Below, piece after piece: positions 36,126-48,599 of a DNA stretch of 64,000 nt. Position 1 is the stretch's first letter; each line of letters begins with the position of its first letter. Under the pieces are notes generated by a model. The model was given only the letters and a program-made list of their open reading frames with translations, had not been told where the DNA came from and ran no database searches. This DNA is from Delphinapterus leucas (lineage: Eukaryota; Chordata; Mammalia; Artiodactyla; Monodontidae): NCBI RefSeq assembly GCF_002288925.2, contig NW_022098066.1, forward strand, positions 82,508,158-82,572,157, in the 5' to 3' direction. The position numbers were made by a program, and so were the translations under genes.

Positions 36126-37819
36126 AGTTTTAAATGACAAGTACTATTGAAGTTGTTACTAAAAATAATTTTCAGATTATATCCTAGAATCAGGACACAT
36201 CCAATCTGATCTGGCGTTCCTTCTATCTCCACAGTATTTCTTGATGCTTAGAATGATAGTCCAGCAACATCAGAATACTCAAACCAGACTCAACCATACG
36301 CAGTATGCTGGAATTACTCAATACTTACTAAGGCATTAAGTGAACTAATAGATTTTAGGAAAATTTATAATAACAATTGAGTTACAAGTTTTGAGATTCG
36401 TGTAGTGCTTTTTAAAAAAAATTATGTCGTTTCAGTTTTTAATTAGGAGGCATTATCCTATTTTTAGCAATGAGAAAACTAAGGTACAGAGTGTTAAAGT
36501 CTTCTCAAATGAGTGGCAGAGCCCATATCTTCTGGCATCATGTCCAAGGCGCTTCTGCCTTCACAACAGCTGTAGCCTATTAAATCAGGCATTCCTGGCT
36601 GACTTACTCAGAAAATGTATAACTTCCAATCTCAAGACACTGTAGTTAGCTGTTGTCTATTGCATTTATCAAAGAATATGGAGTCAAAGTTGATGATTCC
36701 TGAGGTCTATTTAAGGGTCTTAGGTTATTCTCTTGACTTGTGTCCCTTGTACAACAAAGACCCTTCTACCACCAAAAGGCTACATAATGACATGGGAACT
36801 CAAGATAAATATAGTCTCTGGGACAGTGCTGAGTAGTGTCCAGTATCGAGCAAGGAATTCTATAATCTTTAGGGAAGTTCCATTTGGTCACCGTGGGCAC
36901 AACCTTCTGGGCCAAATATTAAAATACTACTGGGCTTGGATAGAGCAGTAGTATTTGATTTATCATGAGCCTATGAAGGTTCAATATCGTTCTCTGCCCT
37001 GAGAACAAGAAGATTGTCCATGGTTCTCAACAAACAGCTTAAAACAAGAATAAAAACAAACCGGAATTAAGATCATTCAACACCTGATACTGCCCCCAAA
37101 TTTCTAATCCTCAGACATCCAGAGGCAGCTGTTGTTAGCTATAAATAAGCTGGTGACACCTTACCCGCTTCATGCTAGCGCCTGGGCATTCATTCCTAAG
37201 GACATCAGAGAAGCAGAGCTGGACCAGAACCCTGAGCTTCCATAGATTAAACGTCTGCTTTCTGCATGGGACTGTGGGAAAACTGGATAGAACTCTGGGT
37301 AGGTAGCCCAGATTCAGGACAGTCTACAGGTTACTGGCTGGCTGTAAAGGAGAAAAGCATTTCTGTGGCTGTCCAAATAGATATTCTATTCCAGCAACCT
37401 AAATGGAAGGAACACTCTAAATTCAAATAGCAAGACAAGCAGGGAACTAGCAAAGCACTCTGGGAGAGCAGTCTTAATGGGAAAGTCCGGGGACAGATGA
37501 TGGTGAACATGGATGCTGAGTTCTAAACCATCTGATGACTGTCTGCCTTTCATAAGCAAGATTCTTCTCTTGAAGCTATAGCAGTAATGAAGCAAGCCTC
37601 TAGGGAGTCAGGTATATTCTGATTGACAAGCAACACAAATCAGAGTTCCTAAAAGATTATCTGAAAAGTTGGAAAGAGCAGTTCCACAAGTAATTGCAGA
37701 GAAAAAAAATACTTCATTTTTATTCTCATCAATGGGACTCTGAATTACTGAAACAGCCTTAATGGGCCCACTTGCTAAATTATATGACTGGCTCTGACTG
37801 GCCATTGCTCTGGTTTTAG

Positions 37820-37943
37820 CACTGATGTGGAGAATCTCAACAGCCATAATGAAGCTGAGCTCCGGCGCCAGTTTGAGGAGAGACAGCAGGAGACGGAGCA
37901 TGTTTACGAGCTCCTGGAGAATAAGATCCAGCTTCTGCAGGAG
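37820..37943 (+). CDS. PDE4DIP: PDE4DIP coding exon 3 (coiled coil)
   Basis: This exon encodes the end of codon 73 and residues 74-114, TDVENLNSHNEAELRRQFEE onward to ENKIQLLQE. The acceptor is GGTTTTAG ending at 37819 and the donor is GTGAGT at 37944. It ends in phase 0. The product is an acidic/basic coiled coil (RQQETEHVYELLENK) shared with CDK5RAP2, where this region follows CM1. The junction codon reads TGC (Cys). I recall Trp-Ala at residues 73-74 of the human protein, so this lineage may differ there. At 124 nt, skipping would shift the frame. Confidence 0.93.
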
Positions 37944-38078
37944 GTGAGTATCCACGGCTAGGGGTCCCCTTTTACCTCTTTTCCGACTGCTCTGCCTCCT
38001 GGCATTCACCTTTTCCCTCCCTAAAGTACCCATGTTTGCAGCCTTTCAGGTTTTGTTCTTTTCTCGCTCTTTTTGCAG

Positions 38079-38254
38079 GAATACAGGCTAGCAAAAAATG
38101 AAGCCGCACGGATGGCGGCTCTGGTGGAAGCAGAGAAAGAGTGTAACCTGGAGCTCTCAGAGAAACTGAAGGGGGTCACCAAGGACAGGGAAGATGTACC
38201 AGGAAACCGGGTCAAGCCCAACCAATACACTGAGGCCCTGGCCCAAAGGGACAA
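38079..38254 (+). CDS. PDE4DIP: PDE4DIP coding exon 4 (coiled coil)
   Basis: This exon encodes residues 115-172, starting EYRLAKNEAARMAALVEAEK and ending YTEALAQRD, plus two bases of codon 173 (Lys). The acceptor is TTTTTGCAG ending at 38078 and the donor is GTAGGT at 38255. The exon 3-4 intron is only 135 bp, unusually short next to its neighbours. A glycine/proline-containing stretch (DVPGNRVKPN, residues 154-163) breaks the helix and probably forms a hinge. The sequence matches myomegalin closely and has no stop or frameshift. Confidence 0.93.
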
Positions 38255-38519
38255 GTAGGTGCTTTTGGTGCTCTATTTGCCATTTTCTTTTGCCTGTTCT
38301 CGAGCCTGTGTGAGTATATAGCAGCTGCACTGTTCCCTTTGAATGACTTATGGTGGACCTTCACCATTACCAAGACTTTATGGTTCCCGCAAGTAAAGAA
38401 ATCTCTTTTTAGGGCTGTGTCTTTAATGGTCTTTAACAGAACTGACTAGTTGGCAATCAGGAGACTTAAGTAGGTATAAGTAGAACAATGGTCAAATGGT
38501 AGCAAACAAGAGACATGGA

Positions 38520-39040
38520 TTCACTTATTCACATTTACTGAGCACCAGCTATATGCCAGACACTGGGCTAAGCACTCAGGTTACAGAGATGAAAGACCCA
38601 CTTCCTGTCATCAAGACACACGTTACACAATTTTAATAAGTTCTCTGATAGAAGTAACATGGGATGCTCTGGGGCGTATAGAATTGTCATCTATTCCAGA
38701 CTAAAAGAGCAAGGTGCCATTGAAAGTGTCCTGAAGGAGGTGAAATCTGAGGTGAGTTTTGATGAGTGAATAGGAGTTAGAAGAAAGAGTGTAGGAGGTG
38801 AGTGGCATGGGGGAATGTCCTGTACAGGAGGAGACACCATTGAGGGGAGATACAGGGAAGGGCATATTTCAAGATGTGTAATTAGTGCTATGTAACCAGA
38901 GCAGAGGGTCTGGGGAGGACTAATGAGAGATAAGCTGTATTGGGAATAGGGGGTCTGATTGTGCTGGCTTTGTATATAGTAAGGAACTTGAATTTTCTCA
39001 TAAAGTAAGTGGGCATTTGTTGAGGCCACCACTGTGTCTT
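38520..39040 (-). repeat. L2 LINE, antisense
   Basis: Begins 'ttactgagcaccagctatat' and continues with 'cactgggctaagcactcagg', 'gagcaaggtgccattgaaag' and 'gaggtgagttttgatgagtg', as in the other L2 copies. It lies 270 bp after exon 4. Confidence 0.55.
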
Positions 39041-39383
39041 GGTTACTGCAGCAACTTCCTAACTGCTCTCTTTACTTCTGGTTCTACCCTCTGCATTTCA
39101 TCCCAATCTAACAATTCAGAGCAGCTTTGAAGTGGGAAATTCAACAATATGAAACTGACAAATAATTTAGCCTCTTCAATGCATGATACTATGGTGGCAT
39201 AAAAAGCCTTAAGTGGTTTTTAACTGAATAGGTGAAAAACACACAAGGTACGCACAGTGACCAATGTGATCTTTTTGAGACACAAATCTGATCATATTAT
39301 TGCAGAGCAATTTAGAAAGTTCTCCAAAATCTTTAGGAGATAAAATCTGTTCTTAGTGTGGCCATCAAAGCCTGTTATGATTT

Positions 39384-39590
39384 TTTTTTTTTTTTTTCGG
39401 TACACGGGCCTCTCACTGTTGTGGCCTCTCCCGCTGCGGAGCACAGGCTCCGGACGCGCAGGCTCAGCGGCCATGGCTCACGGGCCCAGCCGCTCCGCGG
39501 CATGTGGGATCTTCCCGGACAGGGACACGAACCCGTGTCCCCTGCATCAGCAGGCGGACTCTCAACCACTGCGCCACCAGGGAAGCCCAT
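39384..39590 (-). repeat. Young CHR-type SINE with perfect duplication
   Basis: A full young copy, with T-run from about 39381 and head inverse ending CCACCAGGGAAGCCC. It is flanked by a perfect 17-bp duplication, AAAGCCTGTTATGATTT, at 39367-39383 and 39591-39607. A very recent insertion by the look of it. Confidence 0.92.
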
Positions 39591-40101
39591 AAAGCCTGTT
39601 ATGATTTGACCCCTGATTTCCCCCAGACTCATGCCTACCATGACCCCTTCATATATCACTGATGCCAGACTAGTAATAATAATGATGACTAAGGTTTGTT
39701 GGGCTCTTGCTGTACAGCTGAGCTGAGTACTTTACATTCTTGTTTAATTCTCCCATAAAGTTTAATTCTCTCATAAAGTTAACAATCCCATGAGATAGGG
39801 ATTATTATACTTTATAAATGAAGAAATTGGCATTTAGAGAGTTATGTAACATGGCTTCAGGCATTGCTGGAATCAAAACCCTAAAGGCACAGAGCCTCCA
39901 GAAGCATACTGTGCTATGTCAGGTCCCCAGAAGTTTGCTCATGCTCTTCCTTCTGTGGGAAACGTGTGTTTTCCCTTCCTGGTGAGCTCCTAATTCATTC
40001 TTCAGAACTCACTAAGGCATCAATGGTTACTTCTGTGAAGGCTTTTGTGACAGCAGAATTAAGTCTTTATATTGTTTTTTCTTTTTTTTAAAGGAATTTT
40101 G

Positions 40102-40384
40102 CTTTTTTTTTTTTTTTTTTAATGGCTGTGTTGGCTCTTCGTTTCTGTGCAAGGGCTTTCTCAGTTGTGGCAAGCGGGGGCCACTCCTCATCGCGATGCG
40201 CGGGCCTCTCACTATCGCAGCGTCTCTTGTTGCGGAGCACAGGCTCCAGACGCGCAGGCTCAGTAATTGTGGCTCACAGGACTAGTTGCTCCGTGGCATG
40301 TGGGATCTTCCCAGACCAGGACTCGAACCCGTGTCCCCTGCATTGGAAGGCGGACTCTCAACCACTGCGCCACCAGGAAAGCCC
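40102..40384 (-). repeat. Long-form CHR-type SINE
   Basis: The minus-strand copy has a T-run at 40104-40120, 'atggctgtgttggctcttcg', B box inverse GGACTCGAACCC, and head inverse ending CACCAGGAAAGCCC. ATTGTTTT-like sequence on both sides (about 40073 and 40386) is the likely target duplication. Confidence 0.85.
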
Positions 40385-41199
40385 TATTGTTTTGTTTCAT
40401 ATGCACATCCATTAGTGTACAGTTCTCTGTGTGGTGTTGTATTTTCTTCAGATCTTCCCTGCTACGTTCCCTGAGACTGTCTCAGTCCAATAAATGCTTG
40501 TCAAACCAAAAAAAGAAAAAAGAAACAAATGCGTACCTGACAAGGTAATTGAGGGAGTTCATATCAGATGGCCTTGAATAGCTTTGTAAAGTAGGAGACT
40601 AGATTATCTGTAGAGACTGAGCGTCAAAGGGATGAATGAGGTATGAACTTGAGAAAAGTAGAGACATTCTAGCACAGATACTGTGGGGAAGTTGATATGG
40701 AGTCCACATTCATCATCATAATTATCATTATAGCTTGCATTTGTATAAAGTTTTTAAAGTTCTTTCTGATCCCCAAATCTTAGCTAATCCTCATACCTTA
40801 ATTTAAGAGATTCCTACTTGACTTTCTGATACCCTTCACCTTCTGCCAAATTATTTTCCTGCCAAGGTGCTATCACTATCTTACATACACAGGATTGATA
40901 AGCACAATCGGAATCATTTCATCTAGTACCAGCACATTTCCTAGGACAGGTATCTCTAGTGCTCAAAGACTTACACACAGAGAAACAGCAAGATATGCCC
41001 TGCACGTAGTAGGTGATGAATAACTGTCGAGTTGAACCTGTGGTTTATATACATCAGCACAGCACACATAGTCTTTGACAACTGAATTCTAGTCTGAATT
41101 TCCAGTCTCTTCTCCAGCCATTGTCTCTTCCCACCAGCCTTTCGCCCTTTTCCTTTCCAGTGATGCTTCCGCATATGTCTCATATCTTCATGCCTTCAT

Positions 41200-41570
41200 T
41201 CCTTCATTTAAGCTCCTCCTTCTGAGCCTGGAAAATAACCCAGTCTTCACAATCTCTTCTCCTGAGCTTCCCCCCAGACTCCTCCAAGTCAAATGAATTG
41301 CTTCTTTATCTTTCCTCCTGTAGCTCCATGGCAACACTCAGTGTACTATTTGGTATACACCTCTGGTGTGGTAGCACTTATTATATTCTATCTGTTGATA
41401 TAGCTGTGCCTCCCCATTTCCCAAACTCTTGGCACACACACCAAAAGAACTTAAGTTTCTATACAGCAGAGGTTGTGTGTTTTCCAACTTTATATTCCCA
41501 GTACTTGGTAGTGTGCATTGAGTTATATACATAACAGTTACCTAATAATTGTTTTTTGAATGGAACAACA
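41200..41570 (+). repeat. L2 LINE 3' end
   Basis: Sense-strand L2 tail features: 'ctccttctgagcctgg', 'cttatattctatctgttg'-like text, 'ttatattcccagtacttggt' and a 'ttgttttttgaatggaac' terminus. It ends about 310 bp before exon 5. Confidence 0.5.
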
Positions 41571-41880
41571 ATAACAATTTAAAAAACTCTACAACTTATG
41601 GCCCCTATTCCAAGAATTTTATATCTATGCTCTATAGATCCATGGATTGGCTTCAAGAGGTCTCTGAACCTGTGACAATGTAAGCAAAAAATCGTTTGTG
41701 TATATATTTGGGGACTGGGGCAGAGAACACATGGCTTACTGAAGAAAAGTTTCAAAGAGTTCAATGACTCAAAAGGTAAAAACTTACTGTACTGGACCAT
41801 GCTATCTTTGGAGTGGGCTGAAAAATAAAGGTAGCAATAGTACCATGGCCATAATTGTTCTTACTTTTTCTTTTCTCCAG

Positions 41881-41998
41881 AAGAATTGAAGAACTGAGTC
41901 AGAGCCTGGCTGCACAGGAGAAACTTGCAGAACAGCTATCTCAAGAGAAGCAACAACTGCTACATCTGTTGGAGGAGCCAGCTGACATGGAAGTGCAG
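41881..41998 (+). CDS. PDE4DIP: PDE4DIP coding exon 5 (coiled coil, last of this isoform in the window)
   Basis: One base completes codon 173, then 39 residues (RIEELSQSLAAQEKLAEQLS onward to EEPADMEVQ), bringing the protein to 212 residues here. The acceptor is CTTTTCTCCAG ending at 41880 and the donor is GTGAGA at 41999. It ends with a whole CAG codon (phase 0). The next exon expected from the family (PMTEELLKQQ...) is not in the window, so the intron exceeds 22 kb. The frame stays open for 130 codons beyond the donor, to 42388, into an LTR fossil. That extension would be translated only if the donor were not used. Confidence 0.93.
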
Positions 41999-42065
41999 GT
42001 GAGATTTGGGCTGTACTTCCTGAGGCACAAAGCTTCATGCTTTCAGGAGCCCTACTTTACATTTA

Positions 42066-42673
42066 TATGTATTAGTTTTCTATTGCTGTGTAAGAAATTA
42101 TTACAAACTCAGTGGTTCAAAACAACATGCATTTATTATTCCAGTTTCTGTGGGTCAAGAGTCCAGGCATGGTTTAGTTGGGTTTTCTGCTCAGGGTCTC
42201 ACAAGTCTGAAATCAAGTTGTCAGCTGGACTTGCTTTCTCAGCTAGAGGCTCACTTAGGGAAGGTTCCACTTCTAAGCTCCCTCAGGTTGTTGGAAGAAT
42301 ATCTCTGTGTGACTGTAGAAGTTATGGCAGCTTGCTTCTTCACAGCCAGCCATGGAGAGAGACAGTCTCTTGCTTATATCCCTTCTAGACACTCTTTTAA
42401 GAGGTTCACCTGATCAAGTCAAGCCCCGCAGTGTACTATCCCTTTTTGTTAACTTAAAGTCAACTGAGTAGGGACCTTAGTTACATCTGCAGCAACACCC
42501 CTCCACTTTTGCCTATAACAGTGCATAACTATGTAGCAATATCCCTCACCTTTGCTGTATTCTATTGGTTAGAAGCAAGTTACAGGTTTCTCCACACTCA
42601 AGGATTGTACAAAGGTGTGGATACCAGGAGGTGGAGGTCACAGGGGCCATCTTAGGATTCTGCCTGCCACTCT
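42066..42673 (+). repeat. Retroviral-type LTR fossil (MaLR-like)
   Basis: Starts 'tattagttttctattgctgt' followed by 'aaactcagtggttcaaaaca' and 'cagtttctgtgggtcaagag', and ends 'cttaggattctgcctgcca'. The beginning (TGTATTAGTTTCCTATTGCTG type) is a well-known mammalian LTR start. It is homologous to 19290-19805 and lies 68 bp after exon 5. Confidence 0.55.
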
Positions 42674-43629
42674 AGTGATGTATAACTATAGAGAATGTAT
42701 AATGTGGTTTTAATATTGAAGAGAGAACCCTCACTGCTGTGAAAATTATTGCATTAATCTGTATTGTTGTTCTTGGAGGTTACCTCAGAGGGAACTCCCC
42801 TCCTTCATTCAACTTTTAATTTACTAAAATCATACTTTCTGAAGGAACCCTAGAATGTATCTGTGCCCAAGCAACATACACAATTACTAGGTATTCTTAC
42901 AAATCTTAGATCAATGATAAAGCAAAACATGTGCAGCTTAATTTATTGGTCACATATACAAAGGTTGGAATCAGGATAAAAAGAGCAGTGCTAAAAATTA
43001 GTATAAAGCAGTGTTTCCTCACCTTTCCTGTGTCATGACAAAAATAGCAAATGATAATAAGAAACATGTAGAAAAAGGCATGATTTACAACATAATCAAA
43101 TTGCTTAAAACCAGTGACTTTTTCTCATTTTTCTCATTATCCACTGCTTTTTTATTACTCAAGTAATAAATAGCAATTACCTAAAAGTCTGCAAATCCAA
43201 ATAAGCAAAAAAAAAAAAAAGAATTACAGTTTTAAATAGCTATGATAAGTATAGAAGAAAGGCAGTGATTTTGTACATTTTTTAAATTGAGCCCCTGCAA
43301 TAAATTGACTCATTAATTATAATTTTAAAAAATAATGATAATATTTATAACGTGTAGCAGTAAATGGATGGAGCTTCTCACTTGAAAGTGACCATCCTGG
43401 GTGCTTAGGCCACAATGAGGGCAGAAGAAATCACTATCTTGGCTACACTGTAAACCCCTTGGACTCTGGATCCATTTTGGTTGGAAAGCTCTGGTTAACA
43501 AACTCAGGAAATGATGTGTATGCATATAATTTGATAGATATGAGTAAAAATTAAAGTTTATAGGCCTTTTACAAGATACATATTGAAATGTATGGAAGAT
43601 CCCATAACATTTTTTAATTAGGAATAACT

Positions 43630-43790
43630 TGGCTGGGAATTAGGAGAAGTAGGTTTCTATCCTGATTCTTTCTTTATTAACTGTATGACCATGGATACAT
43701 CACTCTCAGCCTCCATATGCGTAAAATGGGAAAATTAGCCCAAACAGTCTCCAAAGTATCCTACAATTTTGACATTCTATTCTAATGAGT
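43630..43790 (+). repeat. MIR SINE
   Basis: 'ggctgggaattaggagaagt', 'tctttattaactgtatgacc', 'atggatacatcactctcagc' and 'catatgcgtaaaatggg' follow the MIR sense order. Confidence 0.55.
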
Positions 43791-44034
43791 CCAGCATCAT
43801 TGGGGAAAGTGTATAGTCCCCAAGGTAAGCACTTCGAGAGAAAAATACTCACGTAAACTCTGAAATAAAATCACTCTCATTGTTCTAGTTTTATATTTAC
43901 AGACATATAGAAACATATATTTAGGTACACATACTTATTTTCATTAGTATCTTTGGGAAGCACCGAAATGGGTATATGTAGTTCAATATTTGCAATGCTA
44001 ATAAGGGGAAGTGGGTTGGTATTCCCTCCTCATT

Positions 44035-44300
44035 TTAACATCTTTATTGGAGTATAATTGCTTTACAATGGTGTGTTAGTTTCTGCTTTATAACAAAGTG
44101 AATCAGTTATACATATACATATGTTTCCATATCTCTTCCCTCTTGCGTCTCTCTCCCTCCCACCCTCCCTATCCCACCCCTCTAGGTGGTCACAAAGCAA
44201 CAAGCTGATTTCCCTATGCTATGCGGCTGCTTCCCACTAGCTATCTATTTTACATTTGGTAGTGTATATATGTCCATGCCACTCTCTCACTCGGTAGCAG
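44035..44300 (-). repeat. Young L1 3' end, antisense
   Basis: Starts 'catctttattggagtataat' and runs through 'tctcttccctcttgcgtctc', 'gctatgcggctgcttcccac' and 'tggtagtgtatatatgtcca'. By eye it is about 90% identical to the reverse complement of 51700-51965, so both belong to one relatively young L1 subfamily. Confidence 0.8.
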
Positions 44301-45289
44301 TTTTTAAAACACACTTGAAGAACAGAAAAATTATAATTTCAAAGAGATTAAATTATTTACAATCTATCCTAAAGGAAAGCTTAGAACAAGGTTAAGTACA
44401 GCGTCTAGAGGATAATAACATTGGGTGAGCAGAAGAAAGAAATACATTGTCACATAAATTGTGCTAAATTGATACGCTTCTTTAATGTTGCTGTACCTAT
44501 AAAAATTTATTATTCTTGTTATTGCCCAACTCTTTGTACATTTATAAACCTGATTACATCATGCTGTGAATTCTGTCAATCAGTGTTTCCCAACATTTTT
44601 CAGAGAAAGTTCACAGTTTCGTAGGAGCTGATTATGTGTCTGTGTTACTCTGAAGTAAAGTGACTGAGGCTGGTTGGAGGTGATTACCTGTGTCCACCTT
44701 CAGAGCCTCCATCACCTGAGAGCTGAGGGGCTGGCATCTCAGCACAGTGGTGGGCCATTTTGAGGCACACTGGCCAGAATACCCAAGCTGGAGAGCTCTG
44801 CCACAGGGGGCCTCTGACAGTAGGTCCTCTCAAATGTGGAGGATAGAAAGCCTCCCGCAGCTCATTTTCTAGTTTCTCCCTTTGGGTCTGTGCCTTATGA
44901 AGAAAAAAACCAAAAAACTAGGCACCAAGTACTGCTCAGTGTGCATAGAATTATTTTATATTATCATTTCTAAAACAGCCCAAAGAAGCCTGGCCAGAGA
45001 GTCAGCCTTCTAGTGAATGTTCAGATAATCCTCTGAAAACTTCCTTCTCTCAATGTGTGTCCAGATTCCAAAAGAATAAGATAGAATGTGCTTCTGTCTT
45101 ATATTCTATGGCCTAGACAGAAAGAAAGATTGAAATGATTTCTGTAATACCTTGGGAATATTTAGCCATGCTCAAGTGGGTTCAGATTGACTTAACGGAA
45201 GGAAACATTCAAGTCCCAGTTTAGCGAAAGGATCTTCGTCCTTCAATAATGGATTCTAGTATGAAGTCTCCTGGATTTTATCTGGGGAA

Positions 45290-45545
45290 GCAGAGTGGTA
45301 TGAAAGAATGAGCTCAGGTTTTGGAATTTGATCTCAGTCAGCATCAACACTTCTTACATGTATGGCCTTGGACAAGTTATATAACCCTTCCAAGTACAAT
45401 TTCCTCCTCTGTAATGTTCATCTATTTGTAAGGGTTAGAAATAATATATGTGAAGTGCCTAGCACAGTGCTCAAAACACGGCAACTACTGTTGTCCTCAT
45501 AACTACTGTTGTCCACGGTAAATACTGTTGTTAACAACCTGAAAG
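45290..45545 (+). repeat. MIR SINE with a small tandem repeat at its end
   Basis: 'gagctcaggttttggaattt', 'tatggccttggacaagttat' and 'aatttcctcctctgta' are MIR blocks, ending 'gcctagcacagtgctcaaaa'. The tail (45483-45537) has AACTACTGTTGTCC twice and a third partial copy. Confidence 0.65.
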
Positions 45546-46346
45546 AGAGTAAGGCTGTTCTTAAAATGAGTAGTGGCTAAAAAAGACATAGTCAATGAGT
45601 CAGATATTGTCAACTTCATTCACATTGTAACTATCTTTGTCTTACAAAAGACAATGACAAAATTATTAAGTATAGCAGTATTAGTGAGATTAATGGTCAC
45701 AGTTCTCCCTCTGGACCTGTTAGCCTTGCACATAGAAAAACTGTTTTATAGGCAAAGACCAAACCCAAAGTTGTCTATTTGTGTTATTGCTCCCCAGGAA
45801 GACCACAACAGAGTGTGAATCATTCAGGGCAAATTGATCACAAAGAGAATTATATCTCACTTTAGTCCCCTAGACAAAAAGAAATATTGAAGCACATTCT
45901 ATAACATCTTGGGATCATGTAGTCACACTCAAATGGTTCAGATTATTATAATATAAAACCTAGAAGTAAAGTCACAGGATTTCTTAAATACATATTCCAA
46001 ATATAATTTAAAATATTTGTCAATGAATATTCAACAACTTTTCTGTAGTAATAACGTCAGCACAATATGGTAGCATTTTCTATGTGCCAGGTGCTGCTCT
46101 ATATACCTTATATAATTAACTCAAATTAGTTTAAGCCTCAAAGCAATCCAGTGAAGTAGATACTGAACTACATGAAACATAAAAAGAGATTCATTTATAA
46201 TAAACTGTTTATTTTAATATGTAAATTCTTGGGCACAACTATATTAAAGGATATAAAGAAATAGGCAGGTGCTTGTATGGGAAGTCACAGCTTCAAATGC
46301 AGTCTGGTGCAGGCATGTTATATTGGCAATTCCAAAATGGCAAGGG

Positions 46347-46554
46347 GGCTTCCCTGGTGGCGCAGTGGTTGAGAGTCCTGAGATGCAGGGGACACGGGTT
46401 CGTGCCCTGGTCCAGGAAGATCCCACATGCCGCGGAGCGGCTGGGCCCGTGAGCCATGGCCACTGAGCCTGCGCGTCCAGAGCCTGTGCTCCGCAACGGG
46501 AGAGGCCACAACAGTGAGAGGCCCGTGTACTGCAAAAAAAAAAAAAAAAAAAAA
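46347..46554 (+). repeat. Young CHR-type SINE with internal deletion
   Basis: A young copy with perfect 13-bp duplication AAAATGGCAAGGG (46334-46346 and 46555-46567) and a pure A tail of over 20. Relative to the other young copies it lacks several bases in the head: GAGTCCTGAGATGCAGG in place of GAGTCCGCCTGCCGATGCAGG. Confidence 0.9.
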
Positions 46555-46899
46555 AAAATGGCAAGGGACAGTGCCATTAGTTATGATCCAGTGGCAGTGC
46601 CAAAGTGAAGAACTCTTGGTAAATTTCCAAATAAACAAATAAATTAAATAATATTCCTTTAATTTACGTAGCAGTTTAACTCATAGAAAAGTCAGAGTAT
46701 ATTAACGTTGTGTTCATATATACAACAGAATTAAGTCCTAGGTCCAGATCATTACATAAACAGTTTGATTACCTGCATCACTGCCCAGTGGAACATTTGA
46801 AAGTCATTCACATTTTGGAATAATGCTTTGTCCTACCCATTGCAAGTTATGTAGCCCCCCTAGCCCCAGTCATCATTGAAACAAGAAATGCCCCCGCAA

Positions 46900-47320
46900 A
46901 CTTCCAAAATGCACTCTAGGATATGGCTGCTCGATAAGAACCACTGGTCTAGGGGGACCTGGCCTTCAAAGTGTTTAAAGCCCAATAAGAGATTGGCATG
47001 TAAACAAAGAACTAAAATGCAGTGTGATAAATGAAGAGAGAGAAGTATACTCATAGTGCTAAGAGGACCCAGAGATGAGAGGGATTAACCCTGTCTTTGG
47101 AAGTCAGAGAAAGCCTCACTTGGAAGTCAGCCTTGACCTGGGGCCTTAATGGCCGAGTACACCAGGCAGAAAGTAGGAGAAGGGCATTCTAGATGAGGTG
47201 AACAATATATACAGTGGTGTGGAACACACTTAAGGAATTGGAAGTAATTGGTGTTTTCAAATATATGACAAGTGTTGGAGAATGATGGAATATATAGCTG
47301 GAAAGTCCCATAAATGTCAA
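46900..47320 (-). repeat. L2 LINE internal fragment
   Basis: 'aatgcagtgtgataaatgaa', 'agcctcacttggaagtcagc' and 'gaagggcattctagatgagg' are L2 antisense blocks. Boundaries are approximate. Confidence 0.5.
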
Positions 47321-48599
47321 GCTAAGGACTTCATGTTGTAGGCAATGAAGAACTAAAAATTTAAAAATTAAGCAAAGGGAATAAAAGCTTATGAGTTGCA
47401 CTGTACAAAAGCAATCCTGATGGTTGTTTAGACAGAAGACTGAGCAGATAATTGATGTCACCTTTTGAGATAGCAAATCATGGTTTGATGCAGCTAGTAA
47501 TTGCTTCAACTAGCCCATTCTGTGAATTAGATAAAGGTAAAGAATATTGTAAAGCCAGTTATAAAGCACTTTGTCTAAACAGTGATGTGTGACAACTTAC
47601 AATTTGTGACACCTGAAGTCCTTGCCGTGGGTGTTATCTTTGCTAACAGTAGCAGCATCTTAGTTCTACTGTATTATACTCAAACCTTAGTCTGCCATGC
47701 CACTTCTCACCACAGGCGCCATACCTCTACAATGCACAAGGCACAGGTTCAATTTCTAAGCCCTGGGCCTGCTCCATAGAGGCTGAAGAATTCTCTCATC
47801 GCCAGCAAAGCTATCCCTGGAACCCCTTACAGATGTTAGGGAACAGAGGAGCTTGAGTTCTGAGGCCTGAACTCCGCCCCCCCAACCCCCTCACAACTGG
47901 GGACACCACAGTTGGGCTTTAGAAGAAAGAGAGCTCACAAATCATACGCTTCTAGGTGTGAGTTGTCCAGATGAAAAACACTCATCTTACTCCACCTCCC
48001 AGAGATAAATACTTCTCACATGACGCCAGTATGAAAGTCTGGACTGGGAAATAGTCTCTGAGTACAGGAAGTTTTACTTCAGAGCCTTTCTTCCTCAAAT
48101 GAGACAGTTTTGATAAAGATTATTTGGTTTAATTGATTTTATTATCCCTCTAGTTGTTTACCTTTTCCATTCTACCAAAACATTGTTCAGCATCCATTTT
48201 AGCTGGAGTGTACCTGTAGAATACTTATGAACTTCTTTTATATAATTAACTTCATAGAACAACAAAAAATGCCACAAACTTGACATGCCACGGATTGACA
48301 ACACTCCATGTATGCTCTCAGTCCTCCATGGCCATTCGGATCGACGGCATGTGGTGACCAGAGTGCTCAGCTTTGTGATGGCGCTGTCATGATGCGGCAA
48401 CTCGTCTACCTCTTTTTTACTAGGGAGTCAGAAAATCTAATAAAGTGCAGTTTACAAAGCGTTTTTCTCTTCCTTACTGAAGGTATCCACAGAGCTGCAG
48501 GGAAAAGCTGGGAATCATTCCAGTTATTGATATTATTCCCTTCTACAGAATGGTGGAAGCTTTATCTCAAAGAACTTTTTAAATGAAACCAGACCTGGA

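Noticed and set aside
37608..38033. Antisense open frame of 141 codons across PDE4DIP exon 3
   Set aside because: It is the reverse complement of coding exon 3 plus intron. There is no promoter, splice or family evidence on the minus strand.
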